In this document: positions 32,890-39,174 of the stretch, in pieces
Layout of the letters: every line of letters starts with the position of its first letter
How positions within the stretch are numbered: position 1 is the stretch's first letter
Source of the DNA: an uncultured Pelagibacteraceae bacterium
GTDB taxonomy: Bacteria; Pseudomonadota; Alphaproteobacteria; Pelagibacterales; Pelagibacteraceae
DNA length: 39,174 nt
Assembly (NCBI GenBank): GCA_902515185.1
Contig: CABXTN010000010.1
Coordinates: 1 to 39,174 of the forward strand
Reading direction: 5' to 3'
Notes under the pieces: generated by a model
The model's input: only the letters and a program-made list of their open reading frames with translations
Database searches by the model: none
What the model was told of the DNA's origin: nothing
Position numbers and translations under genes: made by a program

Positions 32890-33900
32890 ATGAAAGAAAC
32901 ATTGAAGATATTCTCAACTGAGATTCAAGAGAACCAAGTTTCTAATATTTATTCTAAAAATTATCATTCTTTACATACTGAATACCTTGAAATGCAAAGA
33001 GATTGGCTTTTTAGAGCGTACAATCAATTTAAAGATCTTGATAAATATTTTATCCTTATAAGCTTAGTAAAAAAAACAATGGCAGCTTATAATGAATACC
33101 TTCTAAAATATTCGTGGGATGATTTCTTTTCTACAAAGGAACTAGAATTAAAAAAATTTAGCATTGTAGACATATCCCAAGAATTAAATATGTCAAAAGA
33201 AACAGCTAGAAGAAAAATTTTAGAGCTAGAAAAAGAAGGTGTCATATCAAAGGATAAAAAAAGTGTAAGAATTAAACGTGATGGTTTTGAATTTCAAAAA
33301 CCTATAAATACTGTTAAAAATATGAGCAGATTATTATCTGTATTTTCAAAAAAGCTTAATGAAAATAAAATAATTAAACAACATATAACCTCAGATGAAT
33401 TCTCTGACTTGATTAAAAAAAATTATACTCAATGTTGGACATATTTCCTAAACTTTCAAATTGAAATGATGACAGAATTTAAAAGAGAATGTTTTAAAGA
33501 TTATGAAACTTTTTCTATATGGGTTGTAATAGTTTATAACCAAAATTTACATTTCAATAATAAAATAAAAGGAGATAAAAACTATATTCAATTTTTAGAT
33601 AGTATGAGTGATGAAAGTCAGAGATTTTCTAAAGAACTTCTTGGTCTTACTGGCAGTTTTGGTTTAAATGCTATGACCATATCTGATTTAACTGGCATAC
33701 CTAGACCAACCGTTATAAGAAAACTTAGATTTTTAACTAAAGAACAATATGTAAAAAAAAATGAATCAAGTCTTTATAGTATAGATGTTAGTACAAAAGT
33801 TACTGTTAATGTTGAAAAGATAAGAATGAAAAACCTGCATCGTATCTGTGTGATGATTTGTAAATTATTAAATACTGCTAGACTAAATTTGAAAAATTAA
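32890..33900 (+). CDS. Double winged-helix DNA-binding protein
   Basis: A 336-residue protein I cannot place in a named family. Two winged-helix segments are visible: residues about 88-131 (IVDISQELNMSKETARRKIL, then EKEGVIS and a KSVRIKRD wing) and about 258-300 (MTISDLTGIPRPTVIRKLRF, then a KNESSLYSI wing). The long linker is helical. It is probably a transcription regulator; candidate targets are the divergent BASS gene (95-bp spacer) or the DMGDH group. Its stop overlaps the convergent small gene by four bases. Confidence 0.72.
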   Translation: MKETLKIFSTEIQENQVSNIYSKNYHSLHTEYLEMQRDWLFRAYNQFKDLDKYFILISLVKKTMAAYNEYLLKYSWDDFFSTKELELKKFSIVDISQELNMSKETARRKILELEKEGVISKDKKSVRIKRDGFEFQKPINTVKNMSRLLSVFSKKLNENKIIKQHITSDEFSDLIKKNYTQCWTYFLNFQIEMMTEFKRECFKDYETFSIWVVIVYNQNLHFNNKIKGDKNYIQFLDSMSDESQRFSKELLGLTGSFGLNAMTISDLTGIPRPTVIRKLRFLTKEQYVKKNESSLYSIDVSTKVTVNVEKIRMKNLHRICVMICKLLNTARLNLKN

Positions 33901-34097
33901 AAAGAAGCAATAAATGCTGTTATAATAATCACGGATAAAATAAGACCTAAAAATATTAAATTTTCCTTCTTTTCCTTTTTTTTTTCAGCCCTAACTTTTT
34001 CCATTAAAATATTTATGTCTACTTTATTTGTTGTAACTATGGGTTGAGAAGAATATGCTTCACCTGATGTGTTATTAGTTAGTTGTTCTGTGGACAT
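33897..34097 (-). CDS. Small tail-anchored membrane protein
   Basis: A 66-residue protein of unknown function. The first 45 residues are polar (SGEAYSSQPIVTTNKVDI, then a charged RAEKKKEKKEN stretch); LIFLGLILSVIIITAFIASF is a C-terminal membrane helix. This gives a cytosolic domain with a tail anchor. It follows the DMGDH gene by 97 bp on the same strand, and its stop is shared (TTAA) with the convergent regulator gene, which supports it being real. Confidence 0.6.
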   Translation of the reverse strand: MSTEQLTNNTSGEAYSSQPIVTTNKVDINILMEKVRAEKKKEKKENLIFLGLILSVIIITAFIASF

Positions 34098-34177
34098 TAG
34101 GACTTAAATCATAGGTTGCGAATCGATTCAATAGAATAATAGTTCAATTTGAGGTTAAGCAATGATTCGGATTGTCC

Positions 34178-34195
34178 AAGATGAGTATTCATCTT
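34178..34195 (-). terminator. Hairpin just after the DMGDH gene
   Basis: AAGATGA (34178-34184) and TCATCTT (34189-34195) form a perfect 7-bp stem with loop GTAT that begins at the DMGDH stop codon. No U-tract follows on the minus strand; a smaller GGA/TCC stem adjoins it at 34169-34177. It could be a weak terminator or an RNA-processing stem ahead of the 66-residue gene. Confidence 0.38.
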
Positions 34196-36639
34196 CAGAT
34201 TGTTTTATAATTATTCTGATTTAAGGCCTTCGGTAAATACTCCGCCTCATACTTAGACTTTCCAACTTCAATGTAAATTTTATGCTTACTTGTATCAAGA
34301 TTATTTAAGTCTCTATTTACATACCCAAATGTTAAATTTTTATTAAAATTAAATGAATAGTTCCCGGAGGTAGTTCTTCCTATAATTCTATCATCTAAAT
34401 AAATTGGCTCGTCATGTAATAAGAGAGGCTCTCCCGGCTTTTTATCCTTTAATGTTAGCATAATCATTTTTTTTTGATTTTTCTTATCTTTAATTTTTAA
34501 TAGAGCTTCTTTACCTAAAAAATTTACATTTTTTTTATAACTAATAGCAAAATCTAATCCTGCTTGATATTGGTTTTCTTCAGGCGATATATCATGACCC
34601 CAATGTAAAAATCCATTCTCCATACGCATAGTATCCATTGCGTGCATGCCACAATGTGTAAGATTATGATTAATCCCCTCTTTAGTTACTGCTTTATAAA
34701 GCTGTTTAGCATGAGCGGTTTCTATATATAATTCAAAACCTATTTCCCCTACATAAGATAGTCTTTGAGCCCATAACTTCATGTCATTAATTTTTACGAA
34801 CTTTCCTGTGCCAAATTTAAAATTTTCGTTTGAAAAATTATCTTGGCTTATTTCAGATAATAAATCACGAGATTTTGGTCCGAACACTCCTAAACAACAA
34901 TATTTATCAGTAACATCCTCAAAAATAATATCCTTTGATATATTGTTTAAAATGAAAAACTTATCTCTTTCTCTTGTTGCTGCTGAGCTTATTATTCTAA
35001 AATAATTTTTTTCTAGACAAACTACAGTACAATCGATTTCAATTCCTCCATCTTTATTCAGTATTTGAGTGTAAGTCGTTTTTCCATTTATAGATTTTAT
35101 ATTAGCTGTACATATTCTTTGTAATTCATCAAAACTTCCTTCTCCTTTTAAATCGAATTTTGAAAATGGTGTTAAATCAAATAAACCTACATTTTTTTTT
35201 GTATTTTTTGTTTCTTTTTCTACTGATGGATACCAATTTTGATATCCATAACTATATTTATATTCTGGGGGAGACCCATTTAAATTAAACCACATTGGTC
35301 TTTCGAAACCACCAGAGACACCAAAGCAAGCACCTGCTGCTTTCAACTCTTCATGATATGGAGTTATTTTTTGGTTTCTAGATGTTTTATGTTGTTTGTA
35401 AGGCCAATGCATTCCATAAAGATCACCAAGTGTTTCAGTAATACGCTCTTTAATAAAATTTATATTTGAATGGAAATTTTGAAATCTTTTAATGTCATAT
35501 ATAAATAAATCCTCGTTTATATGACCATTCATCATCCACTCAGCGGTAACTTTTCCAACACCACCACCACTTCCAATTCCAATACTATTTAAACCACAGC
35601 ATGCAAAAAGGTTTTTAAAACCAGGCACCTCTCCTAATAAACTGTTTGTATCTGGTGTAAACGACTCTGGTCCTGAAAAAAATTTTCGTATTCCAGCAGT
35701 TTCTAGAATAGGAAATCTTTTTATTGCAGCTTTTAAATATGGTTCGAAGTGATCAAAATTTTCAGGTAACTCACCAAAAGAAAAATCTTCAGGAACTAAA
35801 TTAGTTTTTTCAAATGCAGGTATTGATTTTCCCTCAAAAATACCAACCAATATTTTTCCTGCATCTTCCTTTATGTATGTTCGATTATCAAAATCTCTTA
35901 TTACTGGTAAAGTTTTTGAAAGGTTATCTATCGCCTCTGTAATAATATAAAAATGTTCAGCTGGATACAAAGGTATGCTCGCTCCTATTTTTTCCCCTAT
36001 TTGTCTTGACCACATTCCAGATGCTAATACAACATATTCACAATCTATATCTGTTCCATTAACTCTCACGCCTGCAATTCTTTTATTTTTAATTAAAATT
36101 TTTTCAACAGGTGACTTTTCAAATATTTTTGCACCTTCTAATTTAGCAGCTTTTGCCAACATATGTGTAACACCTGAAGGGTCTGCTGCACCATCTCCTG
36201 GCATAAAAATTCCACCAATAACATTCTCTGTATTTACTATTGGAAATTTTTTTTTAATATTTTCTTTATCAAAAATTTTTACATCAACATTATAAAGCTG
36301 TGCTGTGGTGGCTTGTCTTTTTAGCTCTTCCCATCGCCCTTCATTTTCAGCTATCGAAAGTGCACCATTCAATCTAAGCCCTGCAGAATGATCGACTTTT
36401 TTTTCTAATTCTTTATATAAGTCTAAAGTATATTTTCTTATTTTTGTTATTCCCGCAGATGGTCCTAGTTGACTTACAAGACCTGCAGCATGCCAAGTTG
36501 TGCCTGATGTGAGCTGGTCTCTCTCAAGTAGAATAGTATCTTTCCAACCAAATTTTGCTAAGTGATAAGCAACAGAACAACCTATTACCCCTCCTCCAAT
36601 TACAACCACCTTGCAACTTTTGGGTAATTTTTTGTTCAT
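34195..36639 (-). CDS. Dimethylglycine/sarcosine dehydrogenase-type FAD oxidoreductase with GcvT domain
   Basis: An 814-residue two-part enzyme. Residues 1-400 are a DAO-type flavoprotein: VVVIGGGVIGCSVAYHLA binds FAD and SGTTWHAAGLVSQLG has His50, the residue that carries covalent FAD in mammalian dimethylglycine dehydrogenase. Residues about 425-810 are a tetrahydrofolate-binding aminomethyltransferase domain (GACFGVSGGFERPMWF, GLFDLTPFSKFDL, YVGEIGFELYI, CGMHAMDTMRMENGF). It would demethylate dimethylglycine or sarcosine and pass the one-carbon unit to folate. Its start overlaps the SET-domain gene stop by one base. Confidence 0.9.
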   Translation of the reverse strand: MNKKLPKSCKVVVIGGGVIGCSVAYHLAKFGWKDTILLERDQLTSGTTWHAAGLVSQLGPSAGITKIRKYTLDLYKELEKKVDHSAGLRLNGALSIAENEGRWEELKRQATTAQLYNVDVKIFDKENIKKKFPIVNTENVIGGIFMPGDGAADPSGVTHMLAKAAKLEGAKIFEKSPVEKILIKNKRIAGVRVNGTDIDCEYVVLASGMWSRQIGEKIGASIPLYPAEHFYIITEAIDNLSKTLPVIRDFDNRTYIKEDAGKILVGIFEGKSIPAFEKTNLVPEDFSFGELPENFDHFEPYLKAAIKRFPILETAGIRKFFSGPESFTPDTNSLLGEVPGFKNLFACCGLNSIGIGSGGGVGKVTAEWMMNGHINEDLFIYDIKRFQNFHSNINFIKERITETLGDLYGMHWPYKQHKTSRNQKITPYHEELKAAGACFGVSGGFERPMWFNLNGSPPEYKYSYGYQNWYPSVEKETKNTKKNVGLFDLTPFSKFDLKGEGSFDELQRICTANIKSINGKTTYTQILNKDGGIEIDCTVVCLEKNYFRIISSAATRERDKFFILNNISKDIIFEDVTDKYCCLGVFGPKSRDLLSEISQDNFSNENFKFGTGKFVKINDMKLWAQRLSYVGEIGFELYIETAHAKQLYKAVTKEGINHNLTHCGMHAMDTMRMENGFLHWGHDISPEENQYQAGLDFAISYKKNVNFLGKEALLKIKDKKNQKKMIMLTLKDKKPGEPLLLHDEPIYLDDRIIGRTTSGNYSFNFNKNLTFGYVNRDLNNLDTSKHKIYIEVGKSKYEAEYLPKALNQNNYKTI

Positions 36640-37070
36640 TAAATCATTTGAATTCCTACGCCTGTCTTTGGATAGGTATATAAATTATAATTTGCTGCTA
36701 ATTCTTCACCAGATTTAATATCTCTTATTGTAACCATATACATAAATCTTGCATAAGTGGTTGGGTACATATCTTCTTTTGATCCTTCTATGTTTACGAC
36801 TTCACTTTGGTCATCTGGCATTGGTGCTAAATCGCCAAATTTTAAACTAGGAAGTTTATTTGTAATCATTCTTCGAACGTTAGGTGTGTCTGAATGATTG
36901 TAAAAACCACCTAAAGGTGTTCTCAAATAGTTGTTTTCAAATCTTTCGTCTAATATATGGGTAAGACCAATGAAAGTATTAGCTGGAATATCCTGTGTTG
37001 CGTAAAGTCCTAATCCTTCAATTGGTGATCTTTTAATTGTTACCCCGTCAGGTAAAGGTCTGTAACTCAT
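36639..37070 (-). CDS. SET-domain protein
   Basis: A 143-residue stand-alone SET domain. GLGLYATQDIPANTFIG (20-35), GGFYNHSDTPNV with the Asn-His pair (58-59), and IKSGEELAANYN with Tyr128 are the pieces that bind SAM and form the lysine channel. Bacterial members are small protein-lysine methyltransferases of mostly unknown target. Translational coupling to the DMGDH gene (one-base overlap) suggests a connected role, unproven. It follows alanine dehydrogenase by 18 bp. Confidence 0.8.
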   Translation of the reverse strand: MSYRPLPDGVTIKRSPIEGLGLYATQDIPANTFIGLTHILDERFENNYLRTPLGGFYNHSDTPNVRRMITNKLPSLKFGDLAPMPDDQSEVVNIEGSKEDMYPTTYARFMYMVTIRDIKSGEELAANYNLYTYPKTGVGIQMI

Positions 37071-37088
37071 AAATAAAACTACCCCGTT

Positions 37089-38204
37089 TTAATTAATTAT
37101 TTCTTCGGGAGAAACATAGCTGTGACCAAAAACATTTGCAACTGCTTTATATGTGACATTTCCCTTGTGAACATTTAATCCAGCAAGGAAGTGTGGATCA
37201 TCTCTTAATGCTTTTATATAGCCATCTTTTGCAAGTTTTGAAAGAAAAGGGAGTGTAGCTTTATTTAGCGCGAGAGTTGATGTTCTTGGAACTCCACCTG
37301 GCATATTTGCTACGCAGTAGTGTACAATATCATCAACAATATATGTTGGGTCTGCATGTGTAGTGGGTTTACTTGTTTCAACACATCCACCTTGATCTAT
37401 TGCAACATCAACAATTACAGATCCTCTTTTCATTTTTTTTAACATATTTTTAGTAACTAACTTTGGAGCTTCTGCACCTGGAATTAAAACTCCACCAACT
37501 AATAAATCACAATCAGAAATTAATTTTTCTAAATCTATTTTATCACTATGTTGAGGTATTATTTTATCACCAAACATATCAACTAACTGTTTTAGTCTAG
37601 CTTCAGATTTATCTACAATGTGAACTTTTGCTTTCATACCAGTTGCTATTATTGCAGCATTTTCTCCAACAACCCCTCCTCCTAAAATTACAACATTTCC
37701 CGGATCAACACCTGGTGCACCACCTAATAATAGACCTCTGCCTTTTTGATTTTTTTCTAAACAATGAGCGCCTGCTTGAACAGACATTCTACCTGCTACT
37801 GCACTCATTGGTGCTAATAATGGAAGACGACCATTATTATCTGTAACAGTTTCATAAGCTATACAGACTCCTTTAGAATTTATTAATCCTTGAGTTAATT
37901 CTTTTGCAGCAGCTAGGTGCAAATAAGTAAAAACTATTTGATTTTCTTTAATCATCTTTACCTCATTTGAAAGAGGTTCTTTTACTTTAACAATTAATTC
38001 TGCTTCATTAAAAATATCTTCAGCTTTATTTACAATTTTAGCCCCTGCTTTTTTATATTGTTCGTTATCAAAGCCAGCTTCAAAGCCCCCATTATTTTCT
38101 ACTAAAACTTCATTACCATTAGAGGTTAAAACTTTTACACTATCTGGAGTTAGTCCAATTCTATTTTCTTGTGGTTTGATTTCTTTTGGTACACCGATTT
38201 TCAC
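37089..38204 (-). CDS. ald: Alanine dehydrogenase
   Basis: A 371-residue NAD-dependent enzyme. MKIGVPKEIKPQENRIGLTP is the AlaDH/PNT signature; FTYLHLAAAKELT carries the catalytic His region, VVILGGGVVGENAAIIA binds NAD, and VDVAIDQGGCVETSKPTTH and GGVPRTSTLALNKATLPF are typical of alanine dehydrogenase. Its length is typical and it lacks the transmembrane parts of PntA. It interconverts alanine and pyruvate plus ammonia. The aminotransferase gene upstream, 32 bp away, may use pyruvate as amino acceptor and give alanine, which this enzyme would recycle. Confidence 0.95.
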   Translation of the reverse strand: MKIGVPKEIKPQENRIGLTPDSVKVLTSNGNEVLVENNGGFEAGFDNEQYKKAGAKIVNKAEDIFNEAELIVKVKEPLSNEVKMIKENQIVFTYLHLAAAKELTQGLINSKGVCIAYETVTDNNGRLPLLAPMSAVAGRMSVQAGAHCLEKNQKGRGLLLGGAPGVDPGNVVILGGGVVGENAAIIATGMKAKVHIVDKSEARLKQLVDMFGDKIIPQHSDKIDLEKLISDCDLLVGGVLIPGAEAPKLVTKNMLKKMKRGSVIVDVAIDQGGCVETSKPTTHADPTYIVDDIVHYCVANMPGGVPRTSTLALNKATLPFLSKLAKDGYIKALRDDPHFLAGLNVHKGNVTYKAVANVFGHSYVSPEEIIN

Positions 38205-38236
38205 AGCTTCTCCCTTTGATCTAGTAAAATAAAAAA

Positions 38237-39174
38237 CTAATTTTTTTTACTTTTCGAATAGTTAGTTATGCCGGTTCTTAGTTTTTCTATTATCTCATCT
38301 ATATGTTTTTTTTCTGAAATAAACATCGGTGCTATAATTAGACAGTCTCCAGTTGCTTTAAAGTTAATACCTGCTTCATAGCAATGTTTGAAACAAGTAA
38401 ATCCAGCTACGCCTGGTTTTTTATCCATCCTAAGATCTATACCACCCATCATTCCATATCCTCTTATATTGTCTACAATATCGATATCTTTAAGTGAGAA
38501 TAAACCTTTTTGGAAATATGGTGCCATATCTCTAGCCCTATTAAATATATCATCTTTCTCAAAAATATCTTGAACTGCTAATGCTGCTGCAACTGAAATT
38601 GGAATTCCTGAATAAGTGTAACCATGAAATAGTTCTATTGTGCCTTTTGGTGCACTATCCATTATTGTATCATAGATTTCATCTTTACATGCAACAACTC
38701 CCATTGGGCTTATTCCATTAGTTGTCGCTTTAGCCATCGTCATCATGTCAGGTGTAACACCAAATTCTTGGGCACCAAAAGCTGAACCCATTCTTCCCCA
38801 TCCTGTAATTACTTCATCAAAAATTAAAAGAATTCCATGCTTGTCACAAATTTCTCTTAATCTTTGCAAATATCCTTTTGGTGGAACTAATGTTCCTGTC
38901 GAACCAGCTACTGGCTCAACAATACATGCAGCAATATTTTCTGCACCAAAGTTTGTACAAATTCTTTCAAGATCATCTGCTAATTCAGCACCAGTTTCGG
39001 GTTGACCACTTATAAATTTATGCTCTGGAAGATGTGTGTGTCTCATGTGAAGAACTCCTGGCATTAAAACACTTGCAAAAGTTTTGACATTGTTAATCAT
39101 ACCTCCAACAGAAGTAGCACCAATATTCATCCCATGATAAGCTCTTTCTCTTCCAACAAATCTATATCTATGTC
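38237..39174 (-). CDS. Class III aminotransferase (omega-amino acid:pyruvate type), 5' end cut off by window
   Basis: The frame stays open to the window edge past the internal ATG at 39130: the extra residues read HRYRFVGRERAYHG, which are part of the family, so the true start lies outside. About 312 residues are present of the usual 430-450. LLIFDEVITGWGRMGSAFG binds PLP (Asp) and MTMAKATTNGISPMG holds the Schiff-base Lys. GYTYSGIPISVAAALA and the closing part are intact. Related enzymes move the amino group of beta-alanine, taurine or other omega-amines to pyruvate. The substrate is unknown. Confidence 0.9.
   Translation of the reverse strand, partial: HRYRFVGRERAYHGMNIGATSVGGMINNVKTFASVLMPGVLHMRHTHLPEHKFISGQPETGAELADDLERICTNFGAENIAACIVEPVAGSTGTLVPPKGYLQRLREICDKHGILLIFDEVITGWGRMGSAFGAQEFGVTPDMMTMAKATTNGISPMGVVACKDEIYDTIMDSAPKGTIELFHGYTYSGIPISVAAALAVQDIFEKDDIFNRARDMAPYFQKGLFSLKDIDIVDNIRGYGMMGGIDLRMDKKPGVAGFTCFKHCYEAGINFKATGDCLIIAPMFISEKKHIDEIIEKLRTGITNYSKSKKN

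Noticed and set aside
34098-34194. Possible glycine riboswitch or other known riboswitch near the DMGDH gene
   Set aside because: The spacer is downstream of the gene, under 100 bp, and shows no recognisable aptamer core.
35975-36295. Plus-strand 106-codon open frame
   Set aside because: Antisense to the DMGDH FAD domain, which is conserved and in frame here.

Overview
The window is very AT-rich with long A and T homopolymers. Genes are separated by a few bases or overlap, and no stretch of more than about 300 bases lacks a gene (the longest gaps are about 95 bp). Gene content (long alphaproteobacterial RpoZ, a DMGDH/GcvT-type methylamine dehydrogenase, an alanine dehydrogenase, many TauD/GMC/BKACE-type catabolic enzymes, a Rickettsia-like elongator tRNA-Met) and extreme compactness point to a streamlined marine alphaproteobacterium of the SAR11 / Pelagibacterales type. 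This is inferred from style and content, not from a marker-gene search.

Layout. 1-3837: a catabolic group, with a cut-off BKACE (DUF849) gene divergent from a class II aldolase-like gene, a TauD/TfdA dioxygenase and a GMC flavoprotein. 3852-9327: rpoZ, an MFS carrier, a beta-hydroxyacid dehydrogenase, a PNPOx-like flavoprotein, a methyltransferase, a tautomerase, a gamma-carbonic anhydrase-like protein and a redoxin. 9332-12198: a GT4 and a GT9 glycosyltransferase plus two poorly known proteins. 12195-14430: a polar amino-acid ABC importer (binding protein and two permeases) with no ATPase gene beside it.

14488-19344 is the most coherent system. It is a tight six-gene minus-strand operon, mtnP - GFA-like - mtnA - small membrane protein - FucA-type aldolase - speD/speE fusion, with apt divergent from it. 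Together these make spermidine from decarboxylated S-adenosylmethionine and salvage the methylthioadenosine by-product: MtnP gives adenine (to AMP by Apt) and methylthioribose-1-phosphate, and MtnA isomerises the latter. The aldolase, which keeps every FucA catalytic residue, probably cleaves the ribulose phosphate to DHAP and methylthioacetaldehyde (a 'DHAP shunt'). No mtnC, mtnD or mtnE is seen.

19363-31955 is a surface polysaccharide island: two GT2, one GT4, two GT17 and a GT39-like enzyme, RfbB, RfbA, WecB, a sugar formyltransferase, a polysaccharide deacetylase, an FkbM-like methyltransferase and a DUF4422 protein. A tRNA-Met gene sits inside it. 31952-39174 returns to metabolism: a BASS-family carrier, a double-winged-helix regulator, a small tail-anchored protein, a dimethylglycine/sarcosine dehydrogenase, a SET-domain protein, alanine dehydrogenase and a cut-off class III aminotransferase. 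The last group fits use of methylated glycines and amino acids as carbon, nitrogen and one-carbon sources.

All calls come from reading translations and motifs by eye; no database search was run.
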